Shown here in pieces: positions 16,939-25,545 of a stretch of 64,000 nt of DNA. A program made the position numbers and the translations under genes. The notes under the pieces were generated by a model. That model was not told the origin of the DNA and ran no database searches. It saw only the letters and a program-made list of their open reading frames with translations. Origin of the DNA: DAOTWC01 sp048499435 (GTDB lineage: Bacteria; Chloroflexota; Anaerolineae; Aggregatilineales; Phototrophicaceae). Numbering within the stretch: position 1 is the stretch's first letter; the number at the start of each line of letters is the position of its first letter. Where the stretch lies: positions 62,001 to 126,000 of the forward strand of contig JASNZW010000007.1 in the NCBI GenBank assembly GCA_048499435.1, read 5' to 3'.

Positions 16939-16980
16939 CAGGCCCTGCGACATCTTAATGATGTGTCAACGCAGGGCCTG
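16939..16980 (-). terminator. Bulged stem-loop terminator of ilvD
   Basis: CAGGCCCTGCG (16939-16949) pairs perfectly with CGCAGGGCCTG (16970-16980). Inside, ACATC/GATGT forms a second 5-bp stem with a TTAAT loop and a 5-base bulge on one side. It lies about 20 bp after the ilvD stop on the minus strand and is followed on that strand by a short T-run (CTCTTTTGC). Probably an intrinsic terminator. Confidence 0.65.
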
Positions 16981-16998
16981 GCGTTACAGGTGTAGTGG

Positions 16999-18699
16999 CT
17001 ACGCGAGGATGTTCGTCGCGGCGCCGTCGTCGGCCTGGGCGGCGGTGCGCGCGAACTTAGCCAGCACGCCGGACGTGTAGCGCGGCGCGGGCGGCTGCCA
17101 GGCGGCGCGGCGGCGCGCCAGCTCGTCGTCGCTCAGCTCGACGCTGAGGCTGCGCGCCTCAACGTCTATGATCACCGTGTCGCCTTCCTGCAGCAGCGCG
17201 ATCGGCCCGCCGACCATCGCCTCAGGCGCGACGTGGCCGACGCACAGGCCGTGTGTCGCGCCGGAGAAGCGGCCGTCGGTGATGAGCAGCACATCGCGCC
17301 CCAGGCCCTGCCCGGTGAGCGCGGCGGTGACGCCCAGCATTTCACGCATGCCGGGGCCGCCTACTGGCCCTTCGTAGCGGATCACGACGACATCGCCGGC
17401 GTTGATCTGGCGCGACTGCACGGCGTGCATGGCGTCCTCTTCGCGGTTGAAGATGCGCGCCGGGCCGCGATGCACGCGCGGTTCAGTCCCTTTGAGCTTG
17501 ATGACCGCGCCGGAGGGCGCCAGGTTGCCCTTGAGGATGTGCAGGCCGCCGCTGGCGCTGATAGGGTTGCTCAGCGGGCGAATGACTTCCTGGCCAGGGG
17601 TTTCGACAGCGCGCGCCGCTTCCTCAGCCAGGGTGCGGCCGGTGACGGTCAGACAGTCGCCGTGCAGATAGCCGCCTTCCAGCAGGCGCTGCGCGAACAG
17701 CGCGATGCCGCCGGCGCGGTGCATGTCGGTGGCGACGAAGCGCCCGGTCGGTTTCAGGTCGGCGATCAGCGGGGTGTGCCGGCTGATCGCTTCGATGTCG
17801 TCAATGGTGAAGGGGATGCCAGCCTCGCGCGCGAAGGCCAGCGTGTGCAGCACCGAGTTCGTTGAACCGCCAGAGCCAGCGGCGGCGGCGATGGCGTTTT
17901 CCAGCGCCGCGCGGGTGATAATCTGGCTGGGCCGCAGGTCGTTTTCGACCATCTGCACGATAAGCTGGCCGGCGCGGAACGCCACGTCGTCTTTTTCGGT
18001 GTCCATCGCCGGGACGCCGGCGAAGCCCATCGGGCAGATGCCCATGATCTCGCTGGCTGCCGCCATCGTGTTAGCGGTGAACTGCCCGCCGCACGCGCCG
18101 GGGCCGGGGCAGGCGGTGTCCTCGATGGCTTTCAGCTCGGCGTCGTCAATTTTGCCGACGGCATGCGCGCCGATTGCCTCGTACACATCTTGGATGGTCA
18201 GGTCGCGGCCCGCGTGGTGGCCGGGCGCGATCGAGCCGCCGTAGAGCATCAGCGACGGCAGGTTGAGCCTGATGAGCGCCATGATCGTGCCGGGGATGGT
18301 TTTGTCGCAGGACGAGAGGGCGATCACGCCGTCAAAGTAGTTAGCGCGCACCACCAGCTCGATCGAATCGGCGATGACCTCACGGCTGATGAGCGAGGCT
18401 TTCATACCTTCCGTCCCCATCGTGATGCCGTCGGAAATGCTTACGGTGTTAAATTCAAGCGGCGTGCCGCCAGCAGCGCGGATGCCTTCTTTCATGCGCC
18501 GCGCCAGGCGCAGCAGGTGGAAGTTGCACGGGCCGATTTCCGTCCACGTGTTGGCGATAGCGATCAACGGCTTTGCCAGGTCGGCGTCGCTCAGGCCGAT
18601 AGCTTTGAGCATGGCGCGCGCGCCGGCGCGGTCTACGCCATCGAGCAGCGTGTGGCTGTGGCGGCGGAGCTGATCGCGGATTTCAGGTGAATCTGTCAT
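16999..18699 (-). CDS. ilvD: Dihydroxy-acid dehydratase
   Basis: A 566-residue enzyme of valine, leucine and isoleucine synthesis; it dehydrates 2,3-dihydroxy-3-methyl-acids to 2-keto acids with an iron-sulfur cluster. Cluster-region cysteines appear in EIGPCNFHL, SSCDKTIPG and ACPGPGACGGQFTANTM. GSGGSTNSVLH and the C-terminal DGRFSGATHG are family signatures. ATG 18699 is chosen over an in-frame ATG 57 bp upstream because GGAGG sits just before it and homologues start at this point. No other ilv genes are adjacent, and I see no T-box or leader-peptide attenuator upstream. Confidence 0.97.
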   Translation of the reverse strand: MTDSPEIRDQLRRHSHTLLDGVDRAGARAMLKAIGLSDADLAKPLIAIANTWTEIGPCNFHLLRLARRMKEGIRAAGGTPLEFNTVSISDGITMGTEGMKASLISREVIADSIELVVRANYFDGVIALSSCDKTIPGTIMALIRLNLPSLMLYGGSIAPGHHAGRDLTIQDVYEAIGAHAVGKIDDAELKAIEDTACPGPGACGGQFTANTMAAASEIMGICPMGFAGVPAMDTEKDDVAFRAGQLIVQMVENDLRPSQIITRAALENAIAAAAGSGGSTNSVLHTLAFAREAGIPFTIDDIEAISRHTPLIADLKPTGRFVATDMHRAGGIALFAQRLLEGGYLHGDCLTVTGRTLAEEAARAVETPGQEVIRPLSNPISASGGLHILKGNLAPSGAVIKLKGTEPRVHRGPARIFNREEDAMHAVQSRQINAGDVVVIRYEGPVGGPGMREMLGVTAALTGQGLGRDVLLITDGRFSGATHGLCVGHVAPEAMVGGPIALLQEGDTVIIDVEARSLSVELSDDELARRRAAWQPPAPRYTSGVLAKFARTAAQADDGAATNILA

Positions 18700-18887
18700 G
18701 AGGAGTCCTCCAATGATGAGCGCGACGATGCTGGCCGATTGTAGCGCGAAATACACGCCAGCGGCGGCCGCCGCGTTTTTCGTGCGGACACGCCGCAGAT
18801 TGTATCCACGCGGCGGCCTGGCCCGCTACAACATGGGCGATAACCAACGCATAATATGCCGCCGCCGGAGTCCGGTCGGCGCGGCGC

Positions 18888-19901
18888 TCAGGCGCGCTGG
18901 TGCAGCAGCACCTGCGGCCCGTCGAAATCGAACTGGAAATCCATGCGCTTAAGGGTGAGCGCGTGCAGGGCGCGGGTCACGGCGGGCTGGTGCTCCTCGT
19001 GGCAGTAGAGCATCAGGAAGCCGCCGCCGCCCGCGCCGGTGATCTTGCCGCCCAGGGCGCCGTTCTGACGGGCGGCGTCGTAGGCCCGGTCAATCAGGTC
19101 GTTGGTCACGTCGCTGGCGACGCCGCGTTTCTGTGTCCATGACTGGTGCAGCAGGTCGCCGAAGGCGTCCAGGTCCTGGCGCTGGATGGCGGTGAGCATG
19201 TCGCGCCCCAGCGCCTTGATGCGGTGCATGCGCTCCAGCGTGGCGGGGTCCTGCTGCTGGCTGGCGGCGGACTGTTTTCTGAGGATCGTGCCTGAATCGC
19301 GCGATTTGCCGGTGAAGAACAGCATGATGCGCCGCTGGAACAGGGCGAGTGCGGCGGGGGGCAGGTCCACCGGCGTGACGCTCGTGCCGTCGCGCGTGAA
19401 AGTGATGTACTTCAGCCCGCCAACCGCCGAGCCGTACTCGTCCTGTTTGCCGCTGGCCAGGCGCATCTTGTTGATGCCGATGTCGCAGGCGATCTCGGCT
19501 ATTTCCGTGCCGCTGAGCTGGCGGCCCTGCCAGGCGGACAGCGCCTTCACCATGCACACGGCAACCGCCCCGGATGATCCCAGCCCGGTTCCGGGGGGGA
19601 CCTGCGATGACAGGAAAATATCGAGGCCTTCATAGCCGCCGAAGTCGCGCAGGATCGCCTTCGCCAGGCCCAGCTCGCCGTCGGAATCCATTATCGAGCT
19701 GTCGTCGTGGCGGTAGAACACGCGGAAATCCGACGAGATAATTTGCAGCGCGGAGCTGGCCCCTTCCGAGATGACGGTGTAGATATAGCGGTTGATGGCG
19801 GTGTTGAGGACGGCGCCGCCGAACTGGGAATAATAGGCGGGCAGGTCGGTTCCGCCGCCGCCGAAACTGATCCGCACGGGAGCGCGCGCGATGAGCAGCA
19901 C
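18888..19901 (-). CDS. GHMP-family sugar kinase (heptose 7-phosphate kinase-like)
   Basis: A 337-residue kinase. The N-terminus RAPVRISFGGGGTDLPAY, the ATP-binding GHMP motif PPGTGLGSSGAV (102-113) and the C-terminal KITGAGGGGFLMLY are those of HddA/D-glycero-D-manno-heptose-7-phosphate kinase-like proteins; fucose or other sugar kinases of the group are alternatives. GTG 19901 is preceded by an excellent GGAGGTG ribosome-binding site nine bases upstream. No heptose pathway genes are adjacent, so the substrate is open; the sugar-nucleotide operon at 56-62 kb might be related. Confidence 0.87.
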   Translation of the reverse strand: MLLIARAPVRISFGGGGTDLPAYYSQFGGAVLNTAINRYIYTVISEGASSALQIISSDFRVFYRHDDSSIMDSDGELGLAKAILRDFGGYEGLDIFLSSQVPPGTGLGSSGAVAVCMVKALSAWQGRQLSGTEIAEIACDIGINKMRLASGKQDEYGSAVGGLKYITFTRDGTSVTPVDLPPAALALFQRRIMLFFTGKSRDSGTILRKQSAASQQQDPATLERMHRIKALGRDMLTAIQRQDLDAFGDLLHQSWTQKRGVASDVTNDLIDRAYDAARQNGALGGKITGAGGGGFLMLYCHEEHQPAVTRALHALTLKRMDFQFDFDGPQVLLHQRA

Positions 19902-20029
19902 GGTGTTTCACCTCCGTGTATAGGCCGCTGTCGTGTTTCAATCATAACTGATTGCGGGCTTTCTGGCGCGGCAGCGTTGGTTTACGGTTACAGTTGCTGA
20001 ATTTCGGCAAACCCCGGCCGTCTCGCTAA

Positions 20030-20058
20030 TTGACAGCCCGCCGGTTACAAGCGACAAT
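20030..20058 (+). promoter_or_regulatory. Sigma70-type promoter of LysM/DUF4397 operon
   Basis: TTGACA (20030-20035) is a perfect -35; a 17-bp spacer leads to GACAAT (20053-20058). Transcription would begin near 20065, 28 bases before ATG 20093. This argues against longer in-frame starts for the LysM gene, which would lie within the promoter. Confidence 0.65.
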
Positions 20059-20092
20059 CGTGTCTGCGACAGCAGGCACGTGCCGAGGGCGA

Positions 20093-20626
20093 ATGTATCG
20101 GTTAGTAAGAGTTCTGCGCATCCTGCTCACGATTGGCATTGTGGCGGGGGTGATCGCGGGGGTAGGCTACTTCATCAGCAGCAGCACTGCCCAGGCGGCG
20201 CGCGACCTGTATTACCGGCAGGCCACTGTCGTTGTTGAGACAGCTATCGCGGGCGCGCTGTTCGACGCTACGCGCACCGCTGAAGCGCCGCTGCCACAGT
20301 TTCGGCTGCTGCGGCTGGCTGCTGACGAAAGCCTGGCGGCGCTGGCTGAGCGCTACGACACCACGCTGGAAGCGATCCAGATGGCCAACGGCCTGGCGGC
20401 GGATGTGACCAGCGGCGGCGGCCAGGCGGTTGTGATCCCGGCGGGCGCGCACACGCTTGAACCGCCCCGGCGGCTGACACCGTACACGGCCAGCGCTGGC
20501 GATACGCTGGCGGCGCTGGCTGAGAGCTACAAGATTCCGCTGGCCCTGCTGGAGGCCGATAACCCGGTGCTGGCGCGGCGTGGCCTGATTCCAGGCGATA
20601 TTGTGTTTATCGCTGTGCTGCTGTGA
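20093..20626 (+). CDS. Membrane-anchored protein with two LysM repeats
   Basis: A 177-residue protein. An N-terminal signal anchor (LRILLTIGIVAGVIAGVGYF) is followed by two LysM-like modules: AADESLAALAERYDTTLEAIQMANGL and ASAGDTLAALAESYKIPLALLEADNP, each ending in a G(D/G)-type IPxG turn. LysM domains bind peptidoglycan or related glycans, so it should face the outside. ATG 20093 is chosen because it follows a purine-rich GAGGGCGA and a predicted promoter lies immediately upstream. Its stop overlaps a possible GTG start of the next gene, so the two are coupled. Confidence 0.85.
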   Translation: MYRLVRVLRILLTIGIVAGVIAGVGYFISSSTAQAARDLYYRQATVVVETAIAGALFDATRTAEAPLPQFRLLRLAADESLAALAERYDTTLEAIQMANGLAADVTSGGGQAVVIPAGAHTLEPPRRLTPYTASAGDTLAALAESYKIPLALLEADNPVLARRGLIPGDIVFIAVLL

Positions 20627-20646
20627 CCAATGGAAAGACCGTTGTG

Positions 20647-22821
20647 ATGCGCCCACGTCTGCTATATCTGCTGGTTGTTGTGGCGCTGGCCGCTGCCTGC
20701 CAGCCGGAGATTCCGCCGCTGCCGAATGTGACGGTGGTCATCACCGCCGTCAGCGATGAAGCCGCGCTGGCGGCGGCTGTTGAGGACGCGCTGACCGCTA
20801 CGGCGCAGCGCCAGGTCGCCCTTACCGAGACGGCGCTGGCGCTGGGCGGCATCACGCGCACGCCGTCGCCCACGCCAACAGCCACGCTCACGCCGCCGCT
20901 GCCCAGCGCGACGCCGTTTCTTTCGCCAACGCCCACCGCCACGCCCACCGTCACACCGACGCTCACGCTGGCGCCGCTGGCGACCAACACGCCCGTGCCG
21001 CTGCCAGACACGCCGGCTGACAGCGCCGGGCGGCTGCGCGTGCTGCACGCCCTGCGGCTGGACGGGCTGGCCCCGGTCGAGGTTTACATTGACGATGTGC
21101 GCGTGGCGCGCGGGATGGGGATTGGCGACGACAGCGGTTATTTCACCGTTAACGGCCCCAGCGCCCGCGTGACGGTGCGGCTGCTGCCAGAGCTGCTGGG
21201 CGGGAGCGAGGGCCAGGATGAACAGCCGCTGGCCAGCAGCGTTGTGTCTGTGGGGCCAGGCGCGAGCGTGTCGGTCGTGCTGACGGATCTGGGCGGCGTG
21301 ACGCCGACACTGGTCGCGGTGCGCGACGAAACCGTGCCGCTCGCGACGGGGTTTGCCCGGCTGACGCTGCTGCAGGGCAACACGTTTCTGCTGCGGGCCA
21401 ACGCTCTTATGCCGGGCCTGAGTGGGGCGCTGGCCTTTAACATGAACCTGGGCGACCAGGCCGGCCCGTTTGACGTGCCCGCCGGCAGCTATTCGATGAG
21501 TTTATACGACGCCGACAGCCCGGACCAGCTTATCACGACTATCAGCGGCATCCGCCTGGACAGCTATGTGAATTATCTGCTGGTGCTGGTTCCGGCTGCC
21601 GACCCAGCTTTCCGCGGCGACTCGACCGAGTACCTGCTCTTTCCCGGCAGCACCGCGCGCGCGCCGGGCGATGTGGCGCTGTATTTTATCAACGCCGCGC
21701 CGAGCGCCGGGACGCTGACGATTGGCATCAACGATCTGGTGCTGGTCAACAACCTGCCTGTTGGCCAGAAAACCGTCGCGCTGCCGCTGAGCAGCCAGGG
21801 CGGCACGCTCGTCATAAACGATACCGCGGGGGCGAACCTGATGCTGGGGGGCATTGGCCCGTTCGCCACGCCGAACGACCATATCGTGGTCATTATGGAT
21901 GCGGCCAGCGCCGCCGCGCAGACCGGCCCGCTGCAGCTCGCCGTGTTCCCGATGAACGCGGCGGCGTCCAGCGCGCGCGCCAGCGTGCGGTTGATTCACG
22001 GCCTTTCGGGCACGAACCGCACGCTTGACCTGGAGCTGCGCGCCACGTCGCTCACGGAGATCGAGAGCATTTTCGGCGTGCCGCCGGGCCAGCAGGAAAG
22101 CACGGCGTTCGTCCCTGTGATTCAGGGTGTGCGGCTGGCGACGGCCTCGGATTACGCGGGGCGTGTGCCGGCGGTGTTCGATGTGCGCGTGGTGCTGTCG
22201 GGCACGCAGAGCGTGCAGGGCGTCATCAACAGCCTGCAGCTGCTGGCCGGCGGCGTGTACGATTTCGTTATCGTTCCGGGCGATACGCCGGGCGTTGCCC
22301 GGCTGCTGCTGGTGCAGCCAGAGGTGCAGGTGGCCGGCCCTGGCATCAACCGGGCTGACCCGGACGTTATGCGCGAGCAGGTTGAGATGGCGCTCACTGA
22401 GCTGGCCCCGGCGGCGACGGCCACCAGCACCGCAGTTCGGACGGCCACGCCGACCAGCTCGCCAGTGCCCACGAACACGCCGCGCCCCAGCAACACGCCC
22501 TCGTTCCCGCCGCCGGCGCTGCTGGTAGACCCGGTTCCGCCGGCTGCGGCGGTGAACAGCTTTATGCTGACGGCGCTCAACTTCAAGCCGGAGAGCCGCT
22601 ACACGATCAGCCTGGCGGGCGGGCCGGAAAATCTCAGCGGCAGCACCGGGCTGGATGGCTCCTTCCTGCGCGAGATCGCCATTCCGGCGGGGCTGCGCCC
22701 CGGCGCGTATACCGTGCGCGTGTGCGTGGACTGCCGGGCAGGCGGCGCGCAGCAGGAAGAATTTGCCGTGTTTGTGGTGGCTGACCCGGCGCGCACGCCG
22801 ACCGCCACACCCTTACCCTGA
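20647..22821 (+). CDS. Lipoprotein with DUF4397-type repeats
   Basis: A 724-residue lipoprotein. Signal peptide RPRLLYLLVVVALAAAC ends in a lipobox (Cys18 from this start). A Thr/Pro-rich linker follows at about residues 75-125. Then several DUF4397-type beta modules begin with the telltale LRVLHALRLDGLAPVEVYIDD and later VRLIHGLSGTNRTLDLEL. A second Thr/Pro linker and a C-terminal beta domain with a CVDC pair complete it. GTG 20623 overlapping the previous stop is an alternative start; ATG 20647 is chosen because GGAAAG lies nine bases upstream and the signal peptide begins directly. Role at the cell surface unknown. Confidence 0.82.
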   Translation: MRPRLLYLLVVVALAAACQPEIPPLPNVTVVITAVSDEAALAAAVEDALTATAQRQVALTETALALGGITRTPSPTPTATLTPPLPSATPFLSPTPTATPTVTPTLTLAPLATNTPVPLPDTPADSAGRLRVLHALRLDGLAPVEVYIDDVRVARGMGIGDDSGYFTVNGPSARVTVRLLPELLGGSEGQDEQPLASSVVSVGPGASVSVVLTDLGGVTPTLVAVRDETVPLATGFARLTLLQGNTFLLRANALMPGLSGALAFNMNLGDQAGPFDVPAGSYSMSLYDADSPDQLITTISGIRLDSYVNYLLVLVPAADPAFRGDSTEYLLFPGSTARAPGDVALYFINAAPSAGTLTIGINDLVLVNNLPVGQKTVALPLSSQGGTLVINDTAGANLMLGGIGPFATPNDHIVVIMDAASAAAQTGPLQLAVFPMNAAASSARASVRLIHGLSGTNRTLDLELRATSLTEIESIFGVPPGQQESTAFVPVIQGVRLATASDYAGRVPAVFDVRVVLSGTQSVQGVINSLQLLAGGVYDFVIVPGDTPGVARLLLVQPEVQVAGPGINRADPDVMREQVEMALTELAPAATATSTAVRTATPTSSPVPTNTPRPSNTPSFPPPALLVDPVPPAAAVNSFMLTALNFKPESRYTISLAGGPENLSGSTGLDGSFLREIAIPAGLRPGAYTVRVCVDCRAGGAQQEEFAVFVVADPARTPTATPLP

Positions 22822-22830
22822 AAGGCGGTT

Positions 22831-24666
22831 GTGCGAGTGCAGGCTATGCGCAGGATTGTGCCCAAGCTGGTTCTGACCCTTCTGTTAACGCTGCTGGTGG
22901 CCCCGCTGGCGTGGGACGCAAGCGCACAGGACAGCGGCGCTGTCAACCTGGGCGATTTACGCATAGTCAACGGCTACGTCAGCCTGGGCGGCGTTGATGT
23001 GTACATTGATGGCAGCCAGATCGCTTATGCGCTGGCGCCGGAACGGGCGACTACCTTTTTCGCTGTGCCGGTAGGGCGGCACATTGTCGCGGTGCGCGCC
23101 GCTGGCGCGGACGCCTTGTCGGCGCCGCTGGCCGATGTGCTGGTGGATGTAGACGCGAATGAGAGCTACACGGCTATCGTCTACCAGAAGCAGTTCGCCA
23201 CCAGCGACTACATACCGCCGCTGGCGCAGTCGGGCGCGTTTCTGGTGCTGAACGACGACCGCAGCCCGATTGATGTTGGCCGCACGCGGCTGACGGCGGC
23301 GCACCTGTTCCCCGGCGCGCCCGGCCCGCTGAGCATCACCTACCCGGATCGTTCCTCGCTGCTGCACGAGATCAGCCCGCAGCAGCCCTACGGCACAATT
23401 GACGTGGACTCCGGCGTTTACGCGCTCGCCGTTGTTAACGCGGCCAGCCCCAGCCTGGACCGGCTGTACCTGGGCGGGCAGTATGCGTTTAACACCAGCA
23501 CACTGTACACGCTGGTTATCGTGCCCGACGCGCCCGCCGCCGCTGCCGCGTCACCGGCGCTCAGCGCCGGCCCGCTGGCGGCGACGCCGCGCCTGTTTGT
23601 TGTCAGCGCGCCGATTGACCCGCCCGCTGAGGGCATCAGGCTGCGCCTGATTCACGCGGCGCACAACACGGCTGTTTTTGACCTGTTCATTGATGAACGG
23701 CTGGCGCTGCCGCGTATGACGTACAGCGACGCCACCGAATACCTGGGCATCGCGGGCTACAGCCACACGATCACGCTGCGCCGCCGCGACGCCGTCCCCG
23801 GCGAGACGCCGTTCGCCACCGCGCGCCTTGAGATCACGCCGGAGAACCTGGCGCAGCAGCACTGGACGATCCTGCTGCTCAACGCCAACCAGGGCACGGT
23901 GACGACGATGCCGCTGGCGGGGGAGGCCCAGGCGCGCGACGCCGGGCGCGGCGGCGTGATCAGCACGCCGGGCGGCCCGCTGGTGCTGACGCTGCTGCCC
24001 GATAACATTGCCCAGACGCCGCGCGGCGAGGCGCGCGTGCGCCTGTACCACGCCATTGACGGCGCGCTCGATATCAGCCTGTTCACGCCGGCGCTGCCGC
24101 CCGTTGTGCTGCTGGATGTCACGCCGACGCCGACGCCGGTGCCCACAGCGCCGCTGCCGCCTGTGCGCCTGCTGGAGCCGGTTATCTACGGCGCGGAAGC
24201 CAACGACGCCAACGTGCGCGCTGGCCGGTATACCGAGCTAAACTTCATCGCCGGCGGCAGCACGGAAGTCTATCGCGTGGCGAATAAGGCGCTGATACCC
24301 GGCGTGGTGTATACGTTTGTGCTTGTTGGCCTGCCGGGCGGCGACCCGCCGGTGCAGGCGCTCCAGATTGAGGATTTCGGGCGCGGCATCCCACGGGACC
24401 GGCTGTACCTGGGCGAGATTATCTCCAGCACCGACGTGAACGTGCGCGACGCGCCCGTTAACTCGTCGAATGTGCGCGCCCGCCTGCCGAACAGCACCGT
24501 TGTCGAGGTGCTGGGGCGCAATTTCGACGGGACGTGGGTGTATATTGGCTATCAGGACCCGGCTAGCGGCGCCGCGCGCAGCGGTTGGCTGTTCGCTCAG
24601 CTCGTGCGGGTAACCCGCCTGGGCGACCCGCTTAACGTGCTGTCGCTGCCGCTGGTGAACCCGTAG
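22831..24666 (+). CDS. Secreted DUF4397 protein with C-terminal SH3-like domain
   Basis: A 611-residue exported protein. The signal peptide IVPKLVLTLLLTLLVAPLAW ends near DASAQD. DUF4397-type modules follow (LRIVNGYVSLGGVDVYIDG; RLRLIHAAHNTAVFDLFID; VRLYHAIDGALDISLF). A short TPTPTP linker leads to a beta domain and then a bacterial SH3 module (DVNVRDAPVNSSNVRARLPN ... WVYIGY). GTG 22831 has AAAGGCGG just upstream; ATG 22846 is a reasonable alternative. It is the third gene of the operon and a paralogue in architecture of the preceding lipoprotein, so the two may form one surface assembly. Confidence 0.83.
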   Translation: MRVQAMRRIVPKLVLTLLLTLLVAPLAWDASAQDSGAVNLGDLRIVNGYVSLGGVDVYIDGSQIAYALAPERATTFFAVPVGRHIVAVRAAGADALSAPLADVLVDVDANESYTAIVYQKQFATSDYIPPLAQSGAFLVLNDDRSPIDVGRTRLTAAHLFPGAPGPLSITYPDRSSLLHEISPQQPYGTIDVDSGVYALAVVNAASPSLDRLYLGGQYAFNTSTLYTLVIVPDAPAAAAASPALSAGPLAATPRLFVVSAPIDPPAEGIRLRLIHAAHNTAVFDLFIDERLALPRMTYSDATEYLGIAGYSHTITLRRRDAVPGETPFATARLEITPENLAQQHWTILLLNANQGTVTTMPLAGEAQARDAGRGGVISTPGGPLVLTLLPDNIAQTPRGEARVRLYHAIDGALDISLFTPALPPVVLLDVTPTPTPVPTAPLPPVRLLEPVIYGAEANDANVRAGRYTELNFIAGGSTEVYRVANKALIPGVVYTFVLVGLPGGDPPVQALQIEDFGRGIPRDRLYLGEIISSTDVNVRDAPVNSSNVRARLPNSTVVEVLGRNFDGTWVYIGYQDPASGAARSGWLFAQLVRVTRLGDPLNVLSLPLVNP

Positions 24667-24668
24667 CC

Positions 24669-25535
24669 ATGACGCTCAACTGGCGCGATTACACGGCGGA
24701 CAGGCCGGCGGGGACGCACACAGTCACCGGCGCGCTGCGGGTGCTGGAGGGCGTATACAGCCCGCAGCTCGATAATCAGCGCGACATTCTGGTGTATCTG
24801 CCGGATGGCCACGCGGCGGGCCGCCGCTACCCGGTTATTTACATGCACGACGGCCAGAACCTGTTCGATGAGGCGACCAGCTTCGCCGGCGAGTGGCACA
24901 CCGATGAGGTGATGCAGGCGCTCGAACGCGAGGGGACCGCCGCGATCATCGTCGGTATCCCGAATATGGGCGCTGCGCGCATAGACGAGTACAGCCCGTT
25001 TATTGAACGCCGGGACAGCCGAGGGCGCGGCGACCTGTACACGCGCTTTATCGTGGAGACGGTCAAGCCGCTGGTGGACGCCAGCTTTCAGACGCTGCCA
25101 GGGCGCGAACACACGGGCGTTATGGGGTCGTCTCTGGGCGGCATCATCAGCCTGTACGCCTTTTTCGCGCAGTCGCACGTGTTCGGCTTCGTGGGCGCGC
25201 TGAGTCCGGCGCTGTGGTTTGCCCGGCGCGCCAGCCTGGACTGGGTGCAGACGCGCCCGTTCGCGCCGGGACGCATCTACCTGGACGTGGGCACAGCCGA
25301 GGCGGCAGACTCCCGGCGGAAGCCGCTGCTGCGCTGGCTGGGGGAAGCGCCGTCCGCGCGCTTCGTGCGCGAGGCGCGCGCTATGCACGACCTGCTGCGC
25401 GCCAAGGGCTATCGCGACGGCTATGATCTGCTGTATGTCGAGGACGAAGGCGCGCCGCACAACGAATCGGCGTGGACGCGGCGGCTGCCGGGCGCGCTGC
25501 GCTTCCTGCTGCGCGGGGCTGGAAGCAGCGCGTGA
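24669..25535 (+). CDS. Esterase of the enterochelin esterase/S-formylglutathione hydrolase type
   Basis: A 288-residue alpha/beta hydrolase of the PF00756 type. Family marks are DILVYLPDG, YPVIYMHDGQNLFDEATSF, and the nucleophile motif GVMGSSLGG. Candidate acid and His follow in IYLDVGTAE and GAPHNESAW. No signal peptide, so cytoplasmic. It starts two bases after the DUF4397 gene stop and ends the plus-strand cluster facing the aminotransferase gene. Substrate unknown. Confidence 0.87.
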   Translation: MTLNWRDYTADRPAGTHTVTGALRVLEGVYSPQLDNQRDILVYLPDGHAAGRRYPVIYMHDGQNLFDEATSFAGEWHTDEVMQALEREGTAAIIVGIPNMGAARIDEYSPFIERRDSRGRGDLYTRFIVETVKPLVDASFQTLPGREHTGVMGSSLGGIISLYAFFAQSHVFGFVGALSPALWFARRASLDWVQTRPFAPGRIYLDVGTAEAADSRRKPLLRWLGEAPSARFVREARAMHDLLRAKGYRDGYDLLYVEDEGAPHNESAWTRRLPGALRFLLRGAGSSA

Positions 25536-25545
25536 CCCCGCGCTG

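Noticed and set aside
18700..18887. Riboswitch, T-box or leader peptide upstream of ilvD
   Set aside because: No T-box sequence, no run of Leu/Val/Ile codons in a short frame and no terminator-like hairpin before the ilvD start were found; an 11-bp odd palindrome at 18849-18859 is the only feature and is too short to interpret.
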